Source: Vibrio sp. 10N.286.49.B1 (GTDB lineage: Bacteria; Pseudomonadota; Gammaproteobacteria; Enterobacterales; Vibrionaceae). From it: a DNA stretch of 64,000 nt. Positions within the stretch are counted from its first letter, which is position 1. Each line of letters begins with the position of its first letter. The notes under the pieces were generated by a model. That model did no database searches and had not been told where the DNA came from. It was given only the letters and a program-made list of their open reading frames with translations. Both the position numbers and the translations under genes were made by a program. Positions 1 to 8,219 of this stretch are shown in pieces. The stretch spans positions 124,001-188,000 of the forward strand of contig NZ_MCUW01000027.1 in NCBI RefSeq assembly GCF_002873335.1, written 5' to 3'.

Positions 1-404
1 TCGTCGTCAAAATGTTATTGCTGCACGACTTAGTCGAGATTGATGCCGGTGACACCTTTGTCTATGATGATGTTGCTTTATTAGAGCAAGAACAAAAAGA
101 GTGGGCTGCGGCTGAGCGATTGTTTGGGATGTTGCCGAGCGAGCAAGGTGATGAGTTGTTTTCCCTCTGGAAAGAGTTTGAAGCAGCAGAAAGCGCCGAA
201 GCTCAGTTTGCGAAAGCGCTCGATCGTCTTATTCCGATGTTACTCAATTATCACAACCAAGGACAAAGTTGGTTGGAAAACGAGGTAACCAAAGCGCAAG
301 TCATGAAGGTGAACCAAAAAATAGAAAAAGGTTCACAAGTGCTGTGGGATAAAGCACAATCGCTTATAGAAGAAGCCGTAGAGAACGGTTGGTTAAAACA
401 CTAG
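1..404 (+). CDS. HD-domain (YfbR/HDDC2-like) phosphohydrolase, 5' end outside window
   Basis: The reading frame is open from the first bases, so the N-terminus and probably the first metal-binding His of the HD motif lie outside the window. The visible part holds L-L-H-D-L-V-E-I-D-A-G-D, the second half of an HD-hydrolase site (metal-binding HD followed by E and D). It continues as a helical C-terminus of about 120 residues. Family knowledge: HD-domain proteins of this size are metal-dependent nucleotide phosphohydrolases. The substrate of this member cannot be told. It ends 8 bp before the next gene, so the two may be co-transcribed. An ATG at 12 lies inside the conserved motif and is not a believable start. 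Confidence 0.8.
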   Translation, partial: VVKMLLLHDLVEIDAGDTFVYDDVALLEQEQKEWAAAERLFGMLPSEQGDELFSLWKEFEAAESAEAQFAKALDRLIPMLLNYHNQGQSWLENEVTKAQVMKVNQKIEKGSQVLWDKAQSLIEEAVENGWLKH

Positions 405-412
405 GAGACTGA

Positions 413-886
413 ATGTCGTACACGACTTTGGATGAATACCAAAGAAAATGGATTTTCACTCATCAATCGATGCCAGTGCCGGAAAGTGATTGGCCTCTCA
501 TCAAACCGATGACCCAAGCACGTTCAGCGCAGTTTTGGAAAGAAAACGTGAGTGGACAAAGTCCGGATGCCGAACGCATGTCCTCTCAAGATTGGCCAAC
601 GAAGGACAGTAATTGGCAAGACAATGTTGATTGGATGAAAGCATGGGAAGCCGATGACAATGCGTTACCAGAAGCCGTCGCTGAGTTTATAGACTGGCAA
701 GATGACGTTACTGTCTATTTTTGTTACGAAAAATACAATGTGATTGAAACAAAATGGTCGATATTCAAAAAGTATTGGAAGAATTTTTTGTTCTACGATG
801 ATGGCCCGATTTTATTGGGACGTCGTCGCTCAGAAGCGTTGTGGTTTTCGACCAAAGGCACCGTGAAACTGGGTCACCGTAGCTAA
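413..886 (+). CDS. DUF2947 family protein
   Basis: A 157-residue soluble protein with no signal peptide or membrane segment. It is rich in Trp and acidic residues, with a conserved-looking block Y-F-C-Y-E-K-Y-N-V-I-E-T-K-W near residues 101-114 and K-N-F-L-F-Y-D-D-G-P near 122-131. I recognise this as DUF2947, a family of unknown function common in vibrios. The start is preceded by AGGAGACTGA (SD GGAG, good spacing). It lies 8 bp after the HD-domain gene, and a terminator-like hairpin follows at 1009-1034. Function unknown. Confidence 0.8.
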   Translation: MSYTTLDEYQRKWIFTHQSMPVPESDWPLIKPMTQARSAQFWKENVSGQSPDAERMSSQDWPTKDSNWQDNVDWMKAWEADDNALPEAVAEFIDWQDDVTVYFCYEKYNVIETKWSIFKKYWKNFLFYDDGPILLGRRRSEALWFSTKGTVKLGHRS

Positions 887-1008
887 ATTTGATGTTGGAG
901 TTGAGCTCGATGCTAGCGCTCAGTGTGATCTCATTGTCCATTGTGATTTTATAGTCCAGTTCGATGTTACCGCTCAACACTATGCTGTCGAGACGTAGCA
1001 TCAATATT
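887..1008. repeat. Imperfect 54-bp tandem duplication in intergenic spacer
   Basis: The words GATGCTAGCGCTCA at 909 and GATGTTACCGCTCA at 963 are exactly 54 bp apart, and the flanking bases also align loosely. The duplication ends before the terminator. It yields a period-18 pattern if read on the minus strand, but that frame overlaps the DUF2947 gene and has no ribosome-binding site. I treat it as a diverged non-coding duplication. Confidence 0.4.
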
Positions 1009-1034
1009 AAGCCTGCTGTGATGCAGGCTTTTTT
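1009..1034 (+). terminator. Rho-independent terminator after DUF2947 gene
   Basis: Perfect 8-bp stem AAGCCTGC / GCAGGCTT with a TGTGAT loop, followed by a T run. It lies about 120 bp downstream of the DUF2947 stop and upstream of the transporter gene. Confidence 0.8.
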
Positions 1035-1186
1035 GTATCCAGAGTAGATGGCATTCACATTCCTACGAAGAAACTCATTTTAATGCTCAAGTATTTGATC
1101 TTACGCTAAGTAAATATTTGCATAACAACGTGATACTAGTGGCCGGACACCATTTTTGTCATATAACTCTCAGGACGAGCCATGTT

Positions 1187-2605
1187 ATGCGCCACTATCT
1201 CAAATATATTATTCCGATCTTAATTCCACTGATCGTATTGCTTTTACCCCTTTCTGCATTTCCCTTCGAAGGATTGACCATTATTCAACAACGTGTGATT
1301 GCTATTTTTTTGTTAGCGGCACTTTGTTGGGTCTTCGAGCCGATACCGATTTACGCCACCTCAGTTGTGATTATTGTGTTGGAGTTACTCATGCTATCCA
1401 ACAAAGGCATGTACTGGTTTCGTGCTTCAGAAGGGCAGACGCATTTTGGTACGCTTTTGAAGTATGAAGAAATCATGGCGACGTTCGCCAGTCCTATCAT
1501 TATGCTATTTCTGGGTGGGTTTTTTCTTGCGATGGCCGCGACGAAATATCGACTAGATGTCAACTTGGCCAGAGTACTATTGAAACCGTTTGGGAGTGAT
1601 CCCAAGTACGTGATGTTGGGGTTGATGCTCATCACGGGCATTTTCTCAATGTTCATGTCTAATACCGCGACTACAGCGATGATGTTGTCTATTTTGACGC
1701 CAGTGATTGCCTTATTTGGGCCCAAAGACCCGGGGCGTATTGCGTTTGCATTATGCATACCTGTCGCGGCAAATATCGGTGGTATTGGTACCCCGATAGG
1801 TACGCCACCTAACGCCATCGCACTTAAATATTTGGTGGGTGAGAATTACATTAGCTTTGGTGAGTGGATGGCCTTTGGTGTTCCGTTTGTTGTGGTGATG
1901 ATGGCATTAGCATGGCTATTGATTAACTCGCTATATGGCGCAGAACAGAAAAAAATCGAGCTAGCCATTAAGGGAAAATTCTTAAAAACACCCAAAGCGA
2001 TCATGGTTTATGTCACATTCGCTGGCACCATTATTTTGTGGCTAATGGGGTCTGCGCATGGCATGAACTCTTACACCGTCGCACTGATCCCTGTCGCGGT
2101 ATTCTCGCTAACGGGCATTATCAATAAAGAGGATCTCAAACGAATCTCTTGGGATGTCTTATGGTTGGTTTCTGGTGGTATTGCACTTGGCCTAGCGCTC
2201 GACAAAACAGGACTGGCAAAACTGGTGGTGCACAGCATCCCGTTTGACGCCTATTCGCCTTATGTGGTGCTATTCGGTGCGGCAATGCTGTGTCTTGTTA
2301 TGGCCAACTTTATGTCTCATACCGCCACAGCGAACCTGCTAATGCCAATCATGGCAGCACTCGGCGCTTCAATGGCTTCGCTTGCCCCACTTGGCGGTGA
2401 GATTACACTTATTCTTGTTGTGACCTTCGCCGCATCGTTAGGGATGTCATTACCAATTAGTACGCCGCCAAACGCTCTCGCTCACGCAACGGGTAACGTG
2501 CAGAGTAATCAGATGGCCAAGGTTGGCGTCATCTTGGGGGTGGTAGGTGTGTTACTGAGCTTTGTTTTGGTGTGGTTACTGCACGCTGTTGGTCATATCG
2601 GATAA
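1187..2605 (+). CDS. DASS (SLC13) family sodium:anion symporter
   Basis: A 472-residue inner-membrane protein with about 11 hydrophobic segments. It carries the twofold motifs of divalent anion:Na+ symporters: S-N-T at 158-160 and the equivalent S-H-T at 377-379, each followed by A-T. It also has G-T-P-P-N-A (205-210) and S-T-P-P-N-A (425-430). In VcINDY-type carriers these loops bind Na+ and the dicarboxylate. The second motif has His where Asn is usual, so substrate or ion preference may differ. I chose ATG 1187, preceded by AGGA, over an in-frame ATG at 1118 that would add 23 non-hydrophobic residues. A sensor kinase and response regulator follow within 6 bp, suggesting that uptake and sensing of one anion are linked. 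Substrate (succinate, citrate, sulfate) is not determinable. Confidence 0.85.
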   Translation: MRHYLKYIIPILIPLIVLLLPLSAFPFEGLTIIQQRVIAIFLLAALCWVFEPIPIYATSVVIIVLELLMLSNKGMYWFRASEGQTHFGTLLKYEEIMATFASPIIMLFLGGFFLAMAATKYRLDVNLARVLLKPFGSDPKYVMLGLMLITGIFSMFMSNTATTAMMLSILTPVIALFGPKDPGRIAFALCIPVAANIGGIGTPIGTPPNAIALKYLVGENYISFGEWMAFGVPFVVVMMALAWLLINSLYGAEQKKIELAIKGKFLKTPKAIMVYVTFAGTIILWLMGSAHGMNSYTVALIPVAVFSLTGIINKEDLKRISWDVLWLVSGGIALGLALDKTGLAKLVVHSIPFDAYSPYVVLFGAAMLCLVMANFMSHTATANLLMPIMAALGASMASLAPLGGEITLILVVTFAASLGMSLPISTPPNALAHATGNVQSNQMAKVGVILGVVGVLLSFVLVWLLHAVGHIG

Positions 2606-2610
2606 CGGAT

Positions 2611-3936
2611 ATGAATGAACTGATTGAACATTATTTCTCGAATCCCAAAAGGCAAATCAGTCTAAAAGCGGGCGATATTGTGTTGCGCCAAAATGGACTG
2701 AATGACCGGCTGTACTACGTGCAAAGCGGCGAGCTAGAAGGGTTCTTTGAGCGAGAAGAAGATGGCAATCTGACAAAGCTGTTTACTGCGTCACACGGTG
2801 CTTTTATTGGTGTGCACAGCTTTTTCTCGGGTACATGGACTGCCTCTTCGACGGTTAAAGCAAGAACCGACGTGAAACTGGCATGGGTAGACCGGCATAC
2901 AGCAGCAATAAGGCCAGAAACATTAGGACCACTTAACTCGCAATTTATGCCAGTCATTGTTAATGAGCTTTCTCGTCGTCAGCGCCGAGCAACGCAAGAG
3001 GCCTTGGCTAAAGAAAAAGTACTGCAACGGCTGCATACTGCTGAGCAGATGACCACGCTTGGTCAGCTTGCTGCAGGTATTGCGCATGAGCTTAATAATG
3101 CAATCGGGGTGGTAAGCAGCAAAACTGAGCGTTTGCAGAGCGAGCTAGTTCAATTACTTGAAGAGGCACACCCTGATTCAAGCCAGTATTTTGATATTGG
3201 TCTGATGCAAGGCCAGTCCACATCTTCAAGTGATGCACGAAAAATAGCCAAGACGATCGAGTCCAAGTACAAATTGGACCGCACGGTAGCGAAGCGTCTT
3301 TCCAAGGCTCTGGGCTCGGCAGATGTGCCTCAAACTTGGCTTAAGGAACCAAAGCAAGCCATTAAATATTGGGAGCTTGGGCGAGACCTTCATGACCTTA
3401 GATTGGCGGCGAGGCATACCGTCGGTATCGTGAAGTCGGTCAAACAACTAGGGCGAACGGATAACGAACAAGACGAGTTGATTGATATCAATGACACGGT
3501 AAACAAGGCATTGTCATTATTACAAAGTGACTTGCGCCTTGTTTCAGTGCGTCTTCGTCCGGCAACACTGCCTCTTATCAAAGGGGCTTCGACAGAATAT
3601 GTACAGATCTGGAGCAACATCATTAAAAATGCTTGTGATGCGATGCGCGCTACCCCTAAACCAGAAATAGAAATTCAAACACGATGGGTAAATCAGCGCA
3701 TTTTGGTCACTATTTCTAATAATGGCCCGGAAATTGATCAGTCTATTCGACGTAAAATATTTCAGCCTAATTTTACCACCAAGAAAGGGGGCCTCAGCTT
3801 TGGCTTAGGACTTGGGCTGTCGATTGTTAAACGTATAGTGAGTGAAAATGGTGGTACGGTCGTGGTGAAAAGTAGCCAAGAACAAACTATTTTCCGAGTG
3901 AAACTACCAGTAGGAGAAGCAAATGGAGAAGCTTAA
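2611..3936 (+). CDS. Histidine kinase with N-terminal cyclic-nucleotide-binding-like domain
   Basis: A 441-residue protein with no membrane segment. Residues about 15-110 look like a cyclic-nucleotide-binding (CAP_ED) fold: K-A-G-D-I-V-L-R-Q-N-G, then Y-Y-V-Q-S-G-E-L-E-G. The kinase core follows: H box G-I-A-H-E-L-N-N with His159, an extended helical insert (about 175-265) before the ATP lid domain, N box N-I-I-K-N-A-C-D-A-M around Asn340, a G1 box with N-N-G-P-E-I instead of D-N-G-P-G-I, and G2 G-L-G-L-G-L-S-I-V-K. The cytoplasmic sensor suggests it reads an internal ligand or redox state. The start at 2611 is 5 bp after the symporter stop. An upstream in-frame start at 2572 would lie inside the symporter gene. 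It overlaps the response regulator by 14 bp, so the three genes form an operon. Confidence 0.85.
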   Translation: MNELIEHYFSNPKRQISLKAGDIVLRQNGLNDRLYYVQSGELEGFFEREEDGNLTKLFTASHGAFIGVHSFFSGTWTASSTVKARTDVKLAWVDRHTAAIRPETLGPLNSQFMPVIVNELSRRQRRATQEALAKEKVLQRLHTAEQMTTLGQLAAGIAHELNNAIGVVSSKTERLQSELVQLLEEAHPDSSQYFDIGLMQGQSTSSSDARKIAKTIESKYKLDRTVAKRLSKALGSADVPQTWLKEPKQAIKYWELGRDLHDLRLAARHTVGIVKSVKQLGRTDNEQDELIDINDTVNKALSLLQSDLRLVSVRLRPATLPLIKGASTEYVQIWSNIIKNACDAMRATPKPEIEIQTRWVNQRILVTISNNGPEIDQSIRRKIFQPNFTTKKGGLSFGLGLGLSIVKRIVSENGGTVVVKSSQEQTIFRVKLPVGEANGEA

Positions 3937-4405
3937 TATTATTTGTGTGGATGACCAGCGAGAAGTGTTGAGCGCTGTGGTTCAGGACCTTGAGCGCTTG
4001 TCTCATTGGCTTAATATCGAAGATTGTGAATCTGGTGCCGAGGTGCTTGATTTATTGGATGACTTGGACGCAGATGGTGAACGTGTTGCGGTAATCATCT
4101 CGGACCATGTAATGCCTGGAATGACCGGGGTTGAGCTGCTCACTGCGCTTTCTAACGATAGCCGATTTAAGTGGACAAAAAAAGTATTGTTGACGGGACA
4201 GGCAACCCATTCAGATACCATTACCGCCATTAATACTGCCGGGATCAGTAACTATTTTGAAAAGCCTTGGAATGCAGACATACTGACGGAGTGTGTACGG
4301 ACGCTAGTGACTCAATTTATTTTTGATAGTGGACTTGAATATCAACCTTATCATGAAGAACTTGATCAAAAAGAAGTCTTGAAGCGACTTAGCTCGTCGT
4401 TTTAA
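3923..4405 (+). CDS. Receiver-domain response regulator, no obvious DNA-binding domain
   Basis: A 160-residue protein that is essentially a single CheY-like receiver. It has acidic pocket residues Asp10 and Asp11, phospho-acceptor Asp61 in S-D-H-V-M-P-G-M-T-G, switch Thr91 in L-L-T-G-Q-A and Lys114 in E-K-P-W. About 40 residues follow the receiver, too few for a standard HTH output. The L-T-G-Q-A and E-K-P-W signatures are typical of RpfG-like or hybrid-kinase receivers. The start overlaps the kinase gene by 14 bp with SD AGGAGAAGC just upstream, so it is the likely cognate partner. Output is unknown; it may act by protein-protein contact or in a phosphorelay. Confidence 0.85.
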   Translation: MEKLNIICVDDQREVLSAVVQDLERLSHWLNIEDCESGAEVLDLLDDLDADGERVAVIISDHVMPGMTGVELLTALSNDSRFKWTKKVLLTGQATHSDTITAINTAGISNYFEKPWNADILTECVRTLVTQFIFDSGLEYQPYHEELDQKEVLKRLSSSF

Positions 4406-4648
4406 CCCTAAGTAAAGATAGCCAGCTTTGCTACTTGTGCCTAGGCGTTTCACGTGTCTACAATCTGCCACCGTACACGGGTTTAAAAGCCCGCCGCCCA
4501 ATAGCGTACGTTAGTGAGTAGATTCGTATCCGAGCGCCGGAATGAATGATGTTTAACGTTAAAGTGAGCGCACACTCGTTACTCGCCTTGATTTGTGAAA
4601 TACTGGCGCCCCAATGTCTAGTGCTAACTCAAGCCAGTCGAGGATTGT

Positions 4649-5563
4649 GTGCTCAATAATATTAACCTAAATTTACTACGATCCTTGCATGTCTTAATCG
4701 AAGAATGCCACGTCAGTCGAACGGCAAAAAGGTTACACATTACTCAGTCAGCGGTAAGTCGACAACTTGCTCAGCTACGTGAGTTGTGTGGCGATCCGTT
4801 ATTAGTCCGCCAAGGAAACCAGTTAATTGCAACACCAAGAGCCATTGTGTTGAAAGAAAAACTGGATTCATTGCTATCAGAATTTGAGCACTTATTAGAT
4901 GATAAACCGTTTGATCCCGAAGATTGGCAGGGAGAACTGGTCCTGGCATCGAGCGATTATGTGGCCCAGTACGTATTGCCTGATATCGCCGCGCACCTTA
5001 GTGATTTAGCGCCACAGTTAGATATGGCATATCGCCTGTGGCAACCTGAACTCCTCGACAAACTTCATGAAACAGGTATCCATATCGCGTCGTCTATGTA
5101 CCCTGAGAAACCAGTAGGGGTATCGAGTATACACATTGGCTCTGATTCCTCCGTTTGTTTAATGAAAGCGGGCCACCCATTGGCGAAAAAGGATGAGGTT
5201 ACCGTCTCAGAGTTAACTCACTTCTCTCATATAAAAGTGACAGGAGGCGGGGATAAAGATTCTGATACAGAATTGGCGTTGAAGGCGCAAGGTTACTCTA
5301 GGCATGTCACATTAAAAGTTCCGTTTTTCTCTGCTGCCGTGAATAGATTAGTCTCCAGTGAACACTTGATGGTGGTGCCTGAACATATCGCGGTCAATCT
5401 CGCTAAGCATTGGCCACTGGTTTATAAGCCACTACCGTTTACTACTCAAACACATCAATACTGGTTAATGTGGCATCCTAAGTACGATAACGATCCTGCT
5501 CATAAATGGGTAAGGGAAGAGATGCGAGTCGCGATGCGTTTATCTGAATATTCCATTCGATAA
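4649..5563 (+). CDS. LysR-family transcriptional regulator
   Basis: A 304-residue protein. The N-terminal winged helix-turn-helix covers about residues 5-65, with S-R-T-A-K-R-L-H-I-T-Q-S-A-V-S-R-Q-L-A-Q-L typical of LysR recognition helices. A periplasmic-binding-like effector domain follows from about residue 90. The start is a GTG with AGGA just upstream. It is separated by 108 bp from a co-directional LysE-type exporter, which is a plausible target, but no operator could be identified. Inducer unknown. Confidence 0.88.
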   Translation: MLNNINLNLLRSLHVLIEECHVSRTAKRLHITQSAVSRQLAQLRELCGDPLLVRQGNQLIATPRAIVLKEKLDSLLSEFEHLLDDKPFDPEDWQGELVLASSDYVAQYVLPDIAAHLSDLAPQLDMAYRLWQPELLDKLHETGIHIASSMYPEKPVGVSSIHIGSDSSVCLMKAGHPLAKKDEVTVSELTHFSHIKVTGGGDKDSDTELALKAQGYSRHVTLKVPFFSAAVNRLVSSEHLMVVPEHIAVNLAKHWPLVYKPLPFTTQTHQYWLMWHPKYDNDPAHKWVREEMRVAMRLSEYSIR

Positions 5564-5671
5564 CGACATCGATATTCATCATGATTTAAAATCATGACCC
5601 GAATGATTGTATTTGATTTCCCTTCATACCCTATTTGTTGCAAGATTAAGCTCAAATAGGGAGAAACTTCA

Positions 5672-6286
5672 ATGACATTAACTGTTTGGCTATCGCTTTT
5701 TACCGTATGTTTGTTAGGGGCAATGTCGCCTGGCCCTAGTTTGGCTATCGTGGCTAAGCATTCCTTAGCGGGTGGACGTCTCAATGGCATCGTCACTGCG
5801 TGGGCACATGCGTGTGGTATTGGTATTTACGCGATTATTAGCTTGGTTGGCTTATCTGTCGTTTTACAACAAAGTCCAATGCTGTTTAAGGCGATCAGTT
5901 TAGCTGGGGCAGCGTATTTAGCGTACTTGGGCGTGAACGCGTTACGTTCAAAGGGAGGAGTGGCCGCAAAGCTAGAATCTGGAGAGCGAACGACAATTCT
6001 GCAGTCAGCTCGAGAGGGTTTTTTAATTTCGATTTTAAACCCTAAGATCGCTTTGTTCTTCATCGCCTTATTTAGTCAGTTTGTTGCTTTGGGTAATGTA
6101 TTAAGCAACCAACTCATCATTGTAGCGACACCGCTTATTGTTGATGGTTTGTGGTACACATTGATTACGCTAGTGTTGTCCAGCGCTCGGGTTGTTGAGC
6201 ATATCCGCACAAAAGCGGTACTAATCGATAGGTTGTCTGGCGTTATCCTAATACTGCTGGCCATTAGAGTAGTGGTAACGCTTTGA
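5672..6286 (+). CDS. LysE/RhtB-family amino-acid exporter
   Basis: A 204-residue membrane protein with about six hydrophobic helices. Near the N-terminus is G-A-M-S-P-G-P-S-L-A-I-V, the RhtB/LysE family signature, with A-Y-L-A-Y-L-G-V-N-A around residue 90 and N-P-K-I-A-L-F-F near 124. Members export homoserine, threonine, leucine or other amino acids through the inner membrane. The start follows AGGGAGAAACTTCA. The LysR gene upstream may regulate it. A strong bidirectional terminator lies just downstream. Specific substrate unknown. Confidence 0.88.
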   Translation: MTLTVWLSLFTVCLLGAMSPGPSLAIVAKHSLAGGRLNGIVTAWAHACGIGIYAIISLVGLSVVLQQSPMLFKAISLAGAAYLAYLGVNALRSKGGVAAKLESGERTTILQSAREGFLISILNPKIALFFIALFSQFVALGNVLSNQLIIVATPLIVDGLWYTLITLVLSSARVVEHIRTKAVLIDRLSGVILILLAIRVVVTL

Positions 6287-6324
6287 TTGTGCGGACAGTT
6301 ACGGCAATGTTTATTACGGTTTAG

Positions 6325-6367
6325 AAAAAAGACCACGCTAACAGATGAATGTTAGCGCGGTCTTTTT
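6325..6367. terminator. Bidirectional Rho-independent terminator
   Basis: A long stem, AAAAGACCACGCTAACA pairing with TGTTAGCGCGGTCTTTT with one mismatch, is flanked by A and T runs. It lies between the convergent exporter and AI-2E permease genes, so it can serve both. Confidence 0.88.
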
Positions 6368-6387
6368 GTGGATCAAAAGCTAATTAT

Positions 6388-7524
6388 TTACTGTGGTTTA
6401 TCGGGTACAGTCTCACTTTTATTCGCTATGACTTCAGTTGTCGCTTCTTCGGTTTCGCTTTCATAGTTTAACCAGAACAAAAACAGTTCATACCAAATCG
6501 CTAGGATAATCGCACCTAAGAACAAACCAATGATACCGGCAAACAACATGCCGCCGATTGCCCCGATCAAAATGACAGGCATAGGGACGTCGACACCGCG
6601 ACCCATTAGCATAGGCTTGAGGAAGTTATCAGATAATCCGCCGGCTAATGCCCAGATAGTAAATAGGGTCGTACTTGTGCCATCTCCGGTCGAATAGACG
6701 TAAAAAATAACCGGAGCAACAATAAGCAAAGCAGGGAGCTGTGCGATACATAGAATCAGCGTGGCTAACGTAAGTAAACCAGCGGCAGGCACCTTAAACA
6801 CGAACATTGCGGCACCAATAATAACGGCTTGAATGAATGCGACACCGACTACGCCGAGTAAGACACTTCGAATGGTTGCGGCCATTAAGTTGGCCCATTG
6901 TTCAGCTTTTTTCCCGACCGCCCTTACTGCAACAGTTTCAAGAGCACCGGAGATTTTTTCTGCGTGCGCCATAAACCCACCCGCAATAGCTAAAGAAATG
7001 ATGAACATGATTAAGCTGGTGAGTGCGCCACCTAGAATAGAAGCGATAGTCCCTAAAAAGCTCTTAATCTCAGGAAGAAACTGCTGGATGCCTTTTTCCA
7101 GATTCGTCGCAAATAGATTCCAAATAGTGTAAAGCTTGTCACCGATCACAGGTATCTCTGCGATTCTGTCGGTCGGCCCGGGTATTTTTATATTGCCACT
7201 TTGAATGATTTCCGTTGAATGGGCAACGCCTTCATAGAGCGACCCCGAGACTAAGGCAAAAGGAATGACCAATACGCTGATTCCTATTAAGGCAACGGTC
7301 GTGGCGGCTAGTCCTCGTTTGCCCCCGTAGGTCCGTTCTAGCTTTTTCGTCAAGGGTAATAATGCCACTGCGATGATGGCTCCCCACAGTACTGGAATGA
7401 TGAAAGGTTTAACGATGCCATAGGTAAAGTTAATCAACAGAATTAACAATCCAATACGAATGGCAGATTCCACCATGTTGTTGATAAAAACCTTGCTGTG
7501 ACGTTGTTCTATTTGTTTATCCAT
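6388..7524 (-). CDS. AI-2E family (TqsA/PerM/YhhT-type) transporter
   Basis: A 378-residue inner-membrane protein with about eight hydrophobic segments. It contains the family pattern G-G-L-S-D-N-F-L-K-P-M-L-M-G-R-G-V-D-V-P followed by I-G-A-I-G-G (residues about 298-325) and an acidic C-terminal tail. The family includes TqsA, linked to autoinducer-2 export, and PerM-like proteins; many members instead move ions or metabolites. It starts 2 bp after the ion-channel gene and is the last gene of the efflux operon. Its link to the pump is contextual only. Confidence 0.85.
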   Translation of the reverse strand: MDKQIEQRHSKVFINNMVESAIRIGLLILLINFTYGIVKPFIIPVLWGAIIAVALLPLTKKLERTYGGKRGLAATTVALIGISVLVIPFALVSGSLYEGVAHSTEIIQSGNIKIPGPTDRIAEIPVIGDKLYTIWNLFATNLEKGIQQFLPEIKSFLGTIASILGGALTSLIMFIISLAIAGGFMAHAEKISGALETVAVRAVGKKAEQWANLMAATIRSVLLGVVGVAFIQAVIIGAAMFVFKVPAAGLLTLATLILCIAQLPALLIVAPVIFYVYSTGDGTSTTLFTIWALAGGLSDNFLKPMLMGRGVDVPMPVILIGAIGGMLFAGIIGLFLGAIILAIWYELFLFWLNYESETEEATTEVIANKSETVPDKPQ

Positions 7525-7526
7525 CT

Positions 7527-8213
7527 TTAATGTTCCCTGTGCTCGATATTGGCACTAACTAAACTTGATACCACAATGGCCATATAAAATACGCCAGTGA
7601 TAGCCTCCAAATATACGATAACCTTTGCTAACGGTGTGACTGGACTGATGTCGCCATAGCCCAAGGTTGTTAATGTAATAAAACTAAAATAGGCTGCATT
7701 GGAAAAGTTTTCTCCCCAAGATATTCTTTCCATGCCGGTAAATGCAGCCGGTGAAAATTCTAGAATCAATAAATAAACGATAGCCCACATTAGGCCGAGT
7801 AGAAGAAATAATGCGACAGAGCCGATAACTTTATTGGTATTCACCTCTCCCTTGAATAAAACCTGCTTGGCAGTGCTTTGGAATGTGGTAAAGAAAAAAG
7901 TAAACGTTAGCGCTAACATCGCCACATCCATTTCTGGTATTTCAAATACACTTTTAACAACAAGAACCACAATCCATACCCCCATCAATAATGATAGAAG
8001 GTGGAACCACTTACGATCAAACCTTAAACTGGCTAAGCAGACAATAAACGTCCAAATGATAAAGGCTTGGAGAATATGCTCAATGATGCCACGACCGATC
8101 ACTTCTGCAAGTGACGCACTGACCAGTAACGCCACCAATGATAGTGTCAGGTAGAAAAAGTTATTGCTGTCATCGATTTTCTTAATCTGCTGCCCAGCTT
8201 TCCATTTCATCAT
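7527..8213 (-). CDS. Potassium-channel-family (Ion_trans_2) membrane protein
   Basis: A 228-residue protein with about six hydrophobic helices. The last pair flanks a pore loop with the K+-channel selectivity filter T-T-L-G-Y-G-D at residues 182-188. No RCK/TrkA ligand domain follows, and the protein ends shortly after the last helix. It probably forms a homotetrameric cation channel in the inner membrane. The start has AGGTG upstream. It sits 6 bp after the HlyD-type adaptor gene and 2 bp before the AI-2E permease, so it is co-transcribed with an efflux pump, an uncommon partner. Confidence 0.85.
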   Translation of the reverse strand: MMKWKAGQQIKKIDDSNNFFYLTLSLVALLVSASLAEVIGRGIIEHILQAFIIWTFIVCLASLRFDRKWFHLLSLLMGVWIVVLVVKSVFEIPEMDVAMLALTFTFFFTTFQSTAKQVLFKGEVNTNKVIGSVALFLLLGLMWAIVYLLILEFSPAAFTGMERISWGENFSNAAYFSFITLTTLGYGDISPVTPLAKVIVYLEAITGVFYMAIVVSSLVSANIEHREH

Positions 8214-8219
8214 TACACC

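Noticed and set aside
765..1058. Minus-strand 97-codon frame with a period-18 pattern
   Set aside because: It overlaps the DUF2947 gene end and the terminator, has no SD, and its pattern comes from the intergenic duplication.
1118..1186. N-terminal extension of the DASS transporter
   Set aside because: The added residues are polar with His/Cys and lie before a better SD and ATG at 1187.
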